Part shown: piece by piece, positions 1 to 8,100 of the stretch
Position numbering within the stretch: position 1 is the first letter of the stretch
Layout: every line of letters begins with the position of its first letter
Origin: Porphyromonadaceae bacterium
GTDB lineage: Bacteria > Bacteroidota > Bacteroidia > Bacteroidales > Paludibacteraceae
Direction: 5' to 3'
NCBI GenBank assembly: GCA_905372605.1
Contig: CAJPPQ010000002.1
Span: 1 to 29,435 of the forward strand
DNA length: 29,435 bases
Made by a program: the position numbers and the translations under genes
Notes under the pieces: model-generated
Database searches by the model: none
Seen by the model: only the letters and a program-made list of their open reading frames with translations
Told to the model about the DNA's origin: nothing

Positions 1-680
1 GTGTTAAGTTCGGTTTCGTAGAGTTGCCCGAAGGCAATTTCCTTATGGGTAGCGACGCGGCTAACGACCCGAAGCACCAACCCGACGAAATAATACACAG
101 GGTAGCACTCGATACATTCTATATCAATCCGTACGAAATCACTCGAAAGCAGTGGAATGCCGTGATGGGAACTTCGTCGAAAGAGCCCAAAGACGACGAC
201 CTGCCCGTAATCGAAGTAAGCTGGAACGAGGTGCAGACATTCATCAAAAAACTTAACGAATCCACGGGTAAAGACTACCGCCTGCCGACCGAAGCCGAGT
301 GGGAATACGCTTGCCGTGCCACCACTACGACTCCATACAACGTCGGCGACAACCTTACCGACAAAGATGCCAATTTCGGCGGCAAAGGCAAAGACGACAA
401 ACTCGTCGTAGGAGGCTCTTACAAACCAAACAAATGGGGGCTATACGATATGCACGGCAATGTATCTGAGTTTTGTAGCGACTTTTACGATAAATACGAT
501 ACGGTAAACAACCGCAACCCCAAAGGTCCCGATACGGGAGTGTTCCATGTCGTACGCGGCGGCAATTATCTCAATCCTGTCGCCCACTGTCGCTCTGCTT
601 TCCGCGGATCGAGAGTAAAACCCGACTCCAAGAATAAAGCTACCGGTTTCCGTCTCGTTCTATCTAAGCCTAAAAAGTAG
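1..680 (+). CDS. SUMF1/FGE-sulfatase-domain protein, 5' truncated
   Basis: The reading frame is open from base 3, so the gene starts before the window; the TTG at 24 is probably an internal Leu codon. About 225 residues of a formylglycine-generating-enzyme-like (SUMF1, C-type-lectin-like) fold are visible: an N-terminal PEGNFLMGSD strand, the helix around ITRKQWNAVMG, RLPTEAEWEYACR, WGLYDMHGNVSEF and the closing VVRGGNYL...GFRLV. In true FGEs two cysteines of the last segment bind copper. Here the first position is Asn (GGNYLN) and only the second Cys remains (HCRSAFR). This is common in SUMF1 proteins that do not modify sulfatases, so I infer a non-FGE role such as a surface or scaffold protein. 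GldK/GldJ of T9SS also carry this fold, but nothing here assigns it to them. The upstream domains are unseen. A hairpin terminator follows. Confidence 0.85.
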   Translation, partial: VKFGFVELPEGNFLMGSDAANDPKHQPDEIIHRVALDTFYINPYEITRKQWNAVMGTSSKEPKDDDLPVIEVSWNEVQTFIKKLNESTGKDYRLPTEAEWEYACRATTTTPYNVGDNLTDKDANFGGKGKDDKLVVGGSYKPNKWGLYDMHGNVSEFCSDFYDKYDTVNNRNPKGPDTGVFHVVRGGNYLNPVAHCRSAFRGSRVKPDSKNKATGFRLVLSKPKK

Positions 681-719
681 TATCATACGTTATAGTTATA
701 ATTTTTATTATTACAAGGG

Positions 720-758
720 GATACTCTTTACATCAGTCGTAAGGAGTATCTTATTTTT
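720..758 (+). terminator. Rho-independent terminator after the SUMF1-domain gene
   Basis: GATACTC at 720-726 pairs with GAGTATC at 744-750. The stem extends inward by T727-G743, T728-A742 and T729-A741, leaving an 11-nt loop. TTATTTTT follows directly. The hairpin lies 40 nt after the upstream stop codon and before ettA. Confidence 0.6.
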
Positions 759-815
759 CAACCTAAGGCAGCACGCTACGTGCAGTCTATAAAAAACAAA
801 CCATTTTCAAACCCT

Positions 816-2483
816 ATGGCAGACGACAAGAAAGTAATCTTCTCAATGGTAAACGTATCCAAGTCGTTTACCCCAACAAAACAAGTTCTCAAAAACATCT
901 ACCTCTCATTTTTCTATGGTGCCAAAATCGGTATCATCGGGCTGAACGGTTCGGGTAAGTCTACCTTGCTCAAAATCATTGCAGGAGTCGACAAAAGCTT
1001 CGATGGTGAGGTCGTTTTCTCACCAGGCTACTCGGTCGGATATCTCGAGCAGGAGCCTAAGCTCGACGACGACAAGACTGTCATCGAAGTAGTACGCGAG
1101 GGAGTTGCCGACACTATGGCTTTGCTCGCCGAGTTCGAAGAGATAAATGCCGCCTTTGCCGAACCCGATGCCGACTTCGACAAATTGCTTGTACGGCAGG
1201 CAGAGATACAAGACCGCCTCGACGCTTGCGACGCTTGGAATATCGATACCAGACTACGAAAGGCTATGGACGCTCTCCGTTGTCCCGAAGAAGACACTCC
1301 GGTAAAGCATCTCTCGGGCGGCGAACGGCGTCGCGTTGCTCTGTGCCGTCTTTTGCTCCGACAGCCCGATATTCTTCTGCTAGATGAACCTACGAACCAC
1401 CTCGACGCAGAGAGCATCGACTGGCTCGAACAGCATCTGCAACAGTATGCAGGCACCGTCATAGCCATCACCCACGACCGCTACTTCCTCGACCACGTTG
1501 CAGGATGGATACTCGAACTCGACCGAGGCGAGGGCATACCTTGGAAGGGCAATTACTCCGGTTGGTTGGAGCAGAAAACCGCTCGTATGGCTATGGAAGA
1601 GAAGCAAATGAGCAAACGCCGCAAGACTCTCGAGCGAGAACTCGAGTGGGTGCGTATGGCTCCGTCGGCAAGGCACGCCAAAGGCAAAGCTCGTCTGAAC
1701 GCATACGACCGCCTGCTCAACGAAGACCAGAAGGCACGCGAGGAGAAGCTCGAGATATTCATCCCCAACGGTCCTCGGCTCGGCAACAAAGTCATCGAGG
1801 CGAAAGGCGTCTCCAAAGCGTTCGGCGACAAGCTACTTTTCGAAGACCTCAACTTCAATCTGCCTCCGAACGGCATCGTCGGAATCATCGGACCAAACGG
1901 TGCGGGCAAGACCACGCTTTTTCGGATGATAATGGGCATCGAATCGGTCGATAGCGGCTCGTTCGAAGTGGGCGAAACGGTCAAAATAGGCTACGTCGAC
2001 CAGATGCATAAAGATATCGACCCCGAAAAGACCATCTTCCAAGTCGTATCGGGAGGCACCGAGTTTATTCGGGTTGCCGGAAGGGAGATTAATGCACGTG
2101 CATATCTGTCGCGGTTCAACTTCACCGGTGCCGACCAAGAGAAACTCTGCGGCATACTATCGGGCGGCGAACGAAATCGTCTCCACCTCGCTCTTACGCT
2201 CAAGTCCGAAGCGAATGTGCTACTCCTAGATGAGCCTACGAACGACATCGACGTCAATACGCTACGCGCCCTCGAAGATGGGCTTACCGACTTCGCCGGT
2301 TGTGCTGTCGTCATCTCGCACGACCGTTGGTTTCTCGACCGTATATGTACGCACATCCTTGCTTTCGAGGGCGACTCTAAGGTTGTGTATTTCGAAGGCT
2401 CGTATTCGGAATACGAAGAGTATAAAATGCGTCGCGACGGCTATCAAGAGCCTCGACGCATCAAGTATCGGAAACTCGTCTGA
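816..2483 (+). CDS. ettA: Energy-dependent translational throttle protein EttA (ABC-F ATPase)
   Basis: Soluble ABC-F protein with two ATPase cassettes; EttA binds the ribosomal E site and gates the first elongation steps according to the ATP/ADP ratio. Cassette 1: Walker A GLNGSGKST (residues about 42-50), signature LSGGERRR (about 166), Walker B LLLLDEPTNHLD. Between the cassettes lies the P-site-tRNA-interaction linker with ELEWVRMAPSARHAKGKARL. Cassette 2: Walker A GPNGAGKTT (about 360), signature LSGGERNR (about 449), Walker B LLLLDEPTNDID. The C-terminus is basic (RRIKYRKLV). The protein aligns from memory along its whole length with E. coli EttA and has the same length (555). I chose the ATG at 816 over the GTG at 780 because the extra 12 residues have no counterpart in the family and EttA proteins begin just before the first beta strand. 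No membrane segments. Confidence 0.96.
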   Translation: MADDKKVIFSMVNVSKSFTPTKQVLKNIYLSFFYGAKIGIIGLNGSGKSTLLKIIAGVDKSFDGEVVFSPGYSVGYLEQEPKLDDDKTVIEVVREGVADTMALLAEFEEINAAFAEPDADFDKLLVRQAEIQDRLDACDAWNIDTRLRKAMDALRCPEEDTPVKHLSGGERRRVALCRLLLRQPDILLLDEPTNHLDAESIDWLEQHLQQYAGTVIAITHDRYFLDHVAGWILELDRGEGIPWKGNYSGWLEQKTARMAMEEKQMSKRRKTLERELEWVRMAPSARHAKGKARLNAYDRLLNEDQKAREEKLEIFIPNGPRLGNKVIEAKGVSKAFGDKLLFEDLNFNLPPNGIVGIIGPNGAGKTTLFRMIMGIESVDSGSFEVGETVKIGYVDQMHKDIDPEKTIFQVVSGGTEFIRVAGREINARAYLSRFNFTGADQEKLCGILSGGERNRLHLALTLKSEANVLLLDEPTNDIDVNTLRALEDGLTDFAGCAVVISHDRWFLDRICTHILAFEGDSKVVYFEGSYSEYEEYKMRRDGYQEPRRIKYRKLV

Positions 2484-2509
2484 TATATTCCGACCTCATA
2501 CATTATGCC

Positions 2510-2540
2510 GACGCCAGACTACCTCGTCTGGCGTTTGCTT
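2510..2540 (+). terminator. Terminator downstream of ettA, overlapping the antiporter 3' end
   Basis: ACGCCAGAC (2511-2519) pairs perfectly with GTCTGGCGT (2526-2534) across a 6-nt loop, with a further G-T pair outside, followed by TTGCTT. The downstream T stretch exists only in the plus direction. The stop codon of the converging antiporter gene lies inside the hairpin. Confidence 0.7.
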
Positions 2541-3688
2541 ATCATCAGCCCTACCATCATAAACAGCGCCGTAAGTACTATCACCTGTATTACCAGAGAG
2601 TTGTTTACCATCGATATACGCTCAGTATCGGGTATTGTGATGAAAAGAAGTATCGTTATTAACCCGCGCGGAGCTACGTATAGTAGAGGGTTAAGGTTTT
2701 GACGTGCTATCTTGAGTCCTATGATTCTCAGCACTATTATTCCTACAAGTATACCTGTGGCTATTATAAATGTCTTTGCGTTAAGTAGCTCGTGTGTATT
2801 TATTAAGTATCCAAACAGTATGAAAAATAATGACCGTATCGAAAATGTTATCTCAGTCGTTATATCATTGAGTTTGACCACCTCTTTTACCATTATCTCA
2901 GGTTGTAATTTATCTACAAACCTAAATCTTTTGAACTTATCCAAGTTTCCTATAAATAACCCAAGTATGAATATGAATATCAGTGCCGGCAGGTGATACT
3001 CCTTCGCTATCGCATATATTAATATTATCAGTAATATTATAGGCACGAACTTTACTCTATGTCGTATCTTACTCATTAGTAACGATAGTCCGAGCGTTGC
3101 GATAACGGTTATTACTAATATCAGTATCAGCTGCCATCCGAATACTACGAACGAGTTACCGTCTATTACTTCATTGCGTATTATGAAGTTAAACAATACT
3201 ACTGCGAATATATCAGAGAACGTACTTTCGTATATCACGAACTCTCTATCTTTAGGCAATAGATTTTTGGCACTCGAAATTGCTATTGCACTGCTTATCA
3301 CTGCAAAAGGCACTGCATTCAATAGTCCTTGCCTAAACTCTACTCCAAATATTGCATCGAATGCCAATCCTATGCCTATACTCAGTACCAACATTGGTAT
3401 GAGCGACATCGAAATACTTGATATTATCAACTTTTTTTTCGAACGATTTAGCTCTAAGTCGAGTGCCCCCTCGAATACTATAAGTATCAATCCTACCGTG
3501 CCTATAATCGGCAATATTGGTGATAAGTTCGGTATACTTATACCAAAGAAATCTGCCGCTTGGCGTACAGCCCATCCAACTATTAATAGCAGTATTACCG
3601 ATGGTATTTTCGTCTTTGGTGAACTGACATCGAACATATATGATATTAACAACAATAAACACAACGATATAATAATAGCATTCGACAT
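2519..3688 (-). CDS. Cation:proton antiporter (CPA/NhaP-like), membrane domain only
   Basis: 389-residue, very hydrophobic protein with roughly 11-13 predicted membrane helices. It has the layout of the sodium/hydrogen exchanger family: VILLLIVGWAVR near the N-terminus, LILIVFEGALDLEL around residue 75 (a typical CPA helix), TFSDIFAVVLFNFI in the position of the ion-binding helix, and YVAPRGLITILLFI near the C-terminus. The ion-binding pair is S-D (FSDIF) rather than the N-D or D-D usual in CPA1/CPA2. The protein stops after the last helix, with no RCK/TrkA_C or universal-stress domain. Likely role: Na+ or K+/H+ exchange in the inner membrane for pH or ion homeostasis; the ion cannot be told from sequence. 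It converges with ettA. A TACTTTTG -7-type box lies 25-32 nt upstream of the ATG. Confidence 0.85.
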   Translation of the reverse strand: MSNAIIISLCLLLLISYMFDVSSPKTKIPSVILLLIVGWAVRQAADFFGISIPNLSPILPIIGTVGLILIVFEGALDLELNRSKKKLIISSISMSLIPMLVLSIGIGLAFDAIFGVEFRQGLLNAVPFAVISSAIAISSAKNLLPKDREFVIYESTFSDIFAVVLFNFIIRNEVIDGNSFVVFGWQLILILVITVIATLGLSLLMSKIRHRVKFVPIILLIILIYAIAKEYHLPALIFIFILGLFIGNLDKFKRFRFVDKLQPEIMVKEVVKLNDITTEITFSIRSLFFILFGYLINTHELLNAKTFIIATGILVGIIVLRIIGLKIARQNLNPLLYVAPRGLITILLFITIPDTERISMVNNSLVIQVIVLTALFMMVGLMISKRQTR

Positions 3689-3712
3689 ACTGAATTATAA
3701 TTTATTTATATG

Positions 3713-3720
3713 CAAAAGTA
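3713..3720 (-). promoter_or_regulatory. Possible -7 box of the antiporter gene
   Basis: On the minus strand these bases read TACTTTTG, a match to the Bacteroidetes sigma-ABfr -7 consensus TAnnTTTG, 25 nt before the start codon. I see no clear TTTG/TTG -33 element at the usual spacing, and the region is AT-rich, so a chance match is possible. An imperfect palindrome with 7-bp arms (GTATATA/TATATAC, 3765-3782) lies further upstream. Confidence 0.35.
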
Positions 3721-3858
3721 ATATTTTTCCCCTTATACGCTACTATATTTTTATAACAATCTTTGTATATATGCGTATATACTTCTGTATTATATCTACT
3801 TACATACGTTTGTTATATATCATCAAAAAAATATTTTCTAAAAAAATTATGTTTTTTA

Positions 3859-3888
3859 TTGTAGTATAAAAAATAATATTTATCTTTG
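3859..3888 (+). promoter_or_regulatory. Bacteroidetes-type promoter driving the 21-bp repeat leader
   Basis: TATCTTTG at 3881-3888 matches the TAnnTTTG -7 consensus exactly. A TTG at 3859-3861 sits 19 nt upstream, the spacing expected of the -33 element. Transcription should start near 3894-3897, so the 21-bp repeats and the 218-residue gene would lie on one transcript with a leader of about 360 nt. I see no better promoter between the repeats and the ATG at 4256. Confidence 0.5.
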
Positions 3889-3905
3889 TATCGTTATTAA
3901 TTCAA

Positions 3906-4076
3906 ATGAATATTACTTCATATATGAGCCAAACTAAAACATCTAAATGTAACGGCGTTTTACGTAAATGTAACGACGTTTTATACAAATGTAACGGCGT
4001 TTTATGTAAATGCAATGACGTTTTACACAAATGTAACGGCGTTTTACATAAATGTAACGGCGTTTTATACAAATGA
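3906..4076 (+). CDS. Possible leader ORF of Cys-containing heptapeptide repeats
   Basis: An ATG at 3906, some 10 nt after the predicted transcription start, opens a 56-codon frame: a 13-residue head, then six heptads of pattern K-C-N-G/D-V-L-x, then a TGA at 4074. The TGA replaces the Cys TGT codon of the seventh repeat. Beyond it the same frame continues through further heptads to a TAA at 4182. Because the 21-bp unit contains no stops in several frames of either strand, the open frame could be a by-product of the repeat. Support for translation is only the promoter, the early ATG and A-rich bases before it. No family is recognised. Confidence 0.25.
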   Translation: MNITSYMSQTKTSKCNGVLRKCNDVLYKCNGVLCKCNDVLHKCNGVLHKCNGVLYK

Positions 4077-4162
4077 AACGGCGTTTTACACAAATGTAAT
4101 GGTGTTTTACACAAATGTAATGGCGTTTTATGCAAATGTAACGACGTTTTATATAAATGTAA
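3945..4162. repeat. 21-bp tandem repeat, ten full copies plus a partial one
   Basis: Head-to-tail units with no spacers: AAATGTAACGRCGTTTTA followed by a variable triplet YRY. Unit starts are 3945, 3966, 3987, 4008, 4029, 4050, 4071, 4092, 4113 and 4134, with a partial copy from 4155. Differences fall at unit positions 6, 9, 11, 12 and 19-21. All are transitions except one T-to-A at position 6 of unit 7. Each unit contains the dyad AACG-R-CGTT, and the YRY junctions form a second, weaker dyad (TTTACGTAAA at its best). The period equals seven codons and two helical turns. Confidence 0.95.
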
Positions 4163-4255
4163 TAATGAAATAATAGCAGTCTAATAGACAACATCTAACA
4201 TAAGACACATAATATAATAACCAAATAATATTTAATTAATAAACGATTCATAACA

Positions 4256-4912
4256 ATGAAAGCAAAAAAACAAACCGAATTACAGTTGTTAGAAAATTGT
4301 AGACTTATTCTAAACAATTTCAAGGAAGTTCCTATTATTAGGGAAAAGATGTCGGAGCTTGGATACAACGATGCTAGAATGCAGCACGGTGCTAAGCTTT
4401 ACGAAAATGCTATGCGTCTATATGAGATAAATAAGAATGAAACTGCTCGGCATCGTGTTGCTTACGATAAACTTGCGGCAGATTTCGCATCTCTCAAAAA
4501 AAGTTATAGTCGCGATCGTAAGATTGCTAAGGTAGCTCTTCGCAATTATCCTGAGTTGTGGCACTATTTATCTATCAATGGCTCTTCTTCGAGGTCTAAT
4601 CTTAAACTTATTTCAGATATGGAGACATTCTATACCAATGCTATCGATATACCCGAGATAAAGAGTCTGCTTGCTAAATACAAGATAGACGATACCACTT
4701 GCCAGCTTCGCCTCAACGATATCCAGCTGATTAAAGCCAATCGCGATATCTATAATAAAGATAAAGGGCAGAGCCAAGACGCCACCAAGAATAAAAACAA
4801 AGCATTCCATCAAATGCAATTTTGGATTAATGAGTTCTATGCCAATGCCAAGATTGCTCTCGAAGACAACCCGCAACTCATCGAGACTATCGGCAAAAGC
4901 ATCCGCAGCTAA
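4256..4912 (+). CDS. Hypothetical alpha-helical protein, 218 residues
   Basis: I do not recognise this family. The protein has no signal peptide and no membrane segment, is rich in Lys, Asn, Leu and Ala, and looks almost wholly helical. Residues about 1-35 (TELQLLENCRLILNNF) and 55-105 (YENAMRLYEINKNETA onward) have heptad-like hydrophobic spacing. A basic stretch follows (KKSYSRDRKIAKVALRNYPEL). The C-terminal third contains a long Asn/Lys/Gln-rich helix before FHQMQFWINEFYANAKIALEDNP. A nucleic-acid-binding or structural coiled-coil role is possible, but this is only inference from charge and helicity. It is a single-gene unit: a promoter-like site and the 21-bp repeat leader precede it and a strong terminator follows 26 nt after the stop. 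The start is fixed by the first ATG of the frame, after the A-rich stretch typical of Bacteroidetes initiation sites. Confidence 0.75.
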   Translation: MKAKKQTELQLLENCRLILNNFKEVPIIREKMSELGYNDARMQHGAKLYENAMRLYEINKNETARHRVAYDKLAADFASLKKSYSRDRKIAKVALRNYPELWHYLSINGSSSRSNLKLISDMETFYTNAIDIPEIKSLLAKYKIDDTTCQLRLNDIQLIKANRDIYNKDKGQSQDATKNKNKAFHQMQFWINEFYANAKIALEDNPQLIETIGKSIRS

Positions 4913-4937
4913 TAGCACTCATATATCTCCACACCGT

Positions 4938-4970
4938 AAAAGAGGCGAATGTGATATTCGCCTCTTTTTT
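4938..4970 (+). terminator. Strong Rho-independent terminator of the 218-residue gene
   Basis: AGAGGCGAAT (4941-4950) pairs perfectly with ATTCGCCTCT (4956-4965) over a 5-nt loop. Flanking A and T runs extend the stem to 13 bp. Six T residues close the site. Confidence 0.9.
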
Positions 4971-4985
4971 ATATATCTCCCCTCT

Positions 4986-5025
4986 GTACCACCAATCCGT
5001 AATCCGTACCACCAATCCGTAATCC
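4986..5025. repeat. Perfect 20-bp direct duplication
   Basis: Bases 4986-5005 are repeated exactly at 5006-5025 (unit begins GTACCACCAATCC). A run of TAATTC/CGTAATT elements follows to 5045. It lies between two convergent terminators and contains no gene. Confidence 0.9.
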
Positions 5026-5044
5026 GTAATTCATAATTCGTAAT

Positions 5045-5081
5045 TGAAAAAAAATAAGGCTGCCTTACGGAGAAGACAGCC
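5045..5081 (-). terminator. Terminator of the giant T9SS-secreted protein gene
   Basis: Reading the minus strand, GGCTGTCTT (5081-5073) pairs with AAGGCAGCC (5066-5058) across a 6-nt loop, with one G-U pair. TTATTTTTTTT follows. It lies 33 nt after the stop codon. Confidence 0.85.
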
Positions 5082-5113
5082 ATACTCTAAATATACAATG
5101 TAAAGCCCTTTTT

Positions 5114-8100
5114 TTACTTCACTACCACCTTGCCGTGGATGATTTCACCTCGTCCCGTTGTGATACGCACGATGTAGACGCCTCGTGCTTCGAAGCCGCC
5201 TATTTCGGCAGGCATCTGTGTCGGACGTGCTTCGTTTACCACTTCGCCGGCGGAGGTTATTACTTCCACTTTAAGTCCTGCGAATTCTTCGTCCGTGAAT
5301 TCACCGCGTATTGTAAGCTTTTCGCCTGCATTTATCGGGTTCGGCACGAGTACGATGTTCTTTCCTGCTACCACCGATAGGTCGGTACAAGGTCCGTCGA
5401 TATGAACGACATAGACCACATTGCTATCGCAATTGTGTATTGTCTTTCCTTCACGTCTGGCTTCCCACGTGCCTTTCGGGTAATTGCGGTAGAAGAGTTT
5501 GCCGTTGATTGTCAGCGGCAGGTCGCAGTTGTTTACGGTCGTATCCACCAACTTATTATACTTCGGATAAACGAGCAACTTCATTGTTATGGTGCTATCG
5601 CAATAGTTCGACGCTACCGTATAATAATGATAGTCGTATACCGAGTCGGCAATCAGTCTTGAGGTATATATCGGTGAGCCGTAGAAGTGTATCGTATCGC
5701 CTTGGCAAACGCTTCTATTGACGCTACTCGATGCTCCCGGCATTATATACAGGTTAAGCTTAATGTTCGTTATTTGACCTGTTGTCGGGTTTTTATACAC
5801 CGTACGGAATATGTTATGACCGATATTTTGCACCTCTTCCGAAGTGAGATTGAAGTGGTGTTCGTTGTATTCTGCCCCCTGACATACCGTATCCGAGAAC
5901 TCTTCGGTCTGTACCGTACTGAATACGAAGTTATCCACTGCTGCGGGTGGTTGGTCTCCGCCGGCAGCGTCGTTTTTCCAGAAGAACGTCAGATAATAAT
6001 CGCCGTCTTGAGTTACTCGCAGACCGGAGGAGTCTATCGTATTCCATTCGGTTTTATTGCATAGAGCGCTATCGGGTTTTGTATTCAGGTCTATCCAGTC
6101 GGTAGGTGTATTCTTTATCATTTTTATACTGCTTACCTTATCTCCTGCGATACTTGTCTTTGAAATATCGTCGCTCGTCGGTATAACGAAGGCTCGCATA
6201 TAGTCCCAATTCTTTTCACCTTTGGATTTCCAGCTGAACGAATATGCATACGCCTCGTCTTTGTACAACGTAACCTTACGATAAGCATAAGACCACGATG
6301 TGCTATTAGTCGCATAGATATTAGCCGTTCCTGTTGCTGTGTTCGAGATATACATACCGTTGCTGCCGTTTTGTTTTTCGGCGCTGCCTATCTTCCACTT
6401 GTTGTCGCCCGTGCTATTTACGAACTTCCACAACTTATTGTCGGCGATATCTTCGAATGTGGCATTGATAGGTAAGCTATCGACGCTGTTTATAGCGAGG
6501 AACGATATTGTCGTCTCATCCGATTTGATTGTTCCCGCCGCATTACAAACGCTGTTTATCGTAAACACATACTTATTCACCGGTGTAAGCCCCGTATATA
6601 CCATCGTGTCGCCTGTTACGTCGCGTTGGTCTACTATTATCGGGTTTGCGGGGTCGGTAAGGTCTTTCAATATCACGTGATATTTCAGAGCATTGCCTTT
6701 CCATTTGAATTTGGCTGTCGTCGGCGATGTATTATATGTCAGCTTGCGAGGTCGAGAGCAGGGCACGCTGTCGAGCGACACATTGTCTATTGCTACGGGC
6801 GGGTTCTCGGTCGAATAAGCATTATTCTTCCAGAAAAACGTCAGATAGTACACTCCGTCGGCTGGTACCACGAAGTTTCTCGATACCGTATCCCAAGTTG
6901 TCATACCCGACAGCAGGTTATCCAACGAGTCGTTCTTTCCGAGGTCTATCCACCCCGATGGCAATCCGTTTTGAAAGTTTGCCATACCGTTATCCGAGCC
7001 TTCCATCAGGGAGCTCTTATAATTTTCGGGTACCAGACACACTCTGCCCAAGTCGTAATTGGTTTGTCCTTTGCCCTTCCAGTTGTATTTGATTTTATAC
7101 TCCGATACTTCTTTGAATGTAAACGGTCTGAAGGCATATATATACGATGTTTGGTTACCCATATACGTGTTGGTGGCTCCTTCGTCTTTCGAGACGTACA
7201 TCGACTTGCTGCCGCTGTGAGCGGTAGCCGTTCCGAATGCCCAGCTATTCTCTGTTCCGTTGCTGCTCGTCGTTACCCATTCCAAGTTGTCGGTAGCGTT
7301 TTCGAAGCCCGTATTAATTGGCAGACTGCCCGTAACGAAATCCGTCGAGAACACATGCTTTCTCCACATCGACCGGTGGGTATTGCCTCCTACCACACAC
7401 GTCGAACGAACGTACACTGCATATCGTCTATTCGGTGTCAGTCCTGTCATGTTATACGACAATCCTGTCTGGCCCGCCGACTGCATTAGAGGTGTCGACG
7501 TGTTCGGGTCGATAGCATTCGAGTTGAGATATACTTTTACATCGTAGCTATCTGCCATACCCGTCCACGATATGGTAGCCGAAGTCGTCGTTATGTTGCT
7601 TGTCGCCATATTTTGCACTTGCGGACACACCTCTTCGAAGAAGTTCACGTTGTCTATTGCTGCAGGCGGTTGTGTTCCGGCGCTGGAATTGTTTTTCCAG
7701 AAAAATGCCAAGAAGTATTTGCCCGTATTGCCTACGCTTATTATCGTATCCAAGTTTTTCCACGTATTATTTCCGCTAAGAGGTCCGGTACAAGATATCC
7801 AGTCTTCGGGTGCTACGTTATTACCGTCTTGCATTCCATACGGATTGCCTATCGAGATACGAGTATCTTTGGCGGGTATAAGGAATACGTTGAGTACGTC
7901 GTAATTAGCTTGCCCTTCGCACTTCCAATCGAATGCCAAGTGATAGTCTTTGCCGCCCGTCAGGTTCACATAACGTGTAGCGTACGAATAAGATGTTATT
8001 TGCAAGTTGTAATTATTGCTCGCTCCGTCATTCGATATGTAGAGCGATTTGGTACCTGCTCCGTTGTTCGTTGCGGTGCCTCTCACCCACTTATTGGCTG

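Noticed and set aside
3174..3869. 231-codon plus-strand ORF
   Set aside because: It lies mostly antisense to the antiporter gene and then runs into AT-rich intergenic DNA; its low-complexity Ile/Asn/Ser translation is that of a shadow frame.
4074..4076. UGA as selenocysteine in the heptad ORF
   Set aside because: Tempting because it replaces a Cys codon, but no selenoprotein family or convincing SECIS-like hairpin was recognised and the ORF itself is uncertain. A single mutation is simpler.
3945..4162. CRISPR array
   Set aside because: The units are contiguous with no unique spacers and no cas gene is present; this is a simple tandem repeat.
3945..4162. Diversity-generating retroelement variable or template repeat
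   Set aside because: Changes include C/T and G/A at several fixed positions rather than adenine-directed changes, and there is no reverse transcriptase or paired copy in the window.
3902..4194. Minus-strand repeat ORFs of 77 and 83 codons
   Set aside because: They are open only because the 21-bp unit has no stops; no promoter or plausible family on that strand, and the predicted promoter reads the other way.
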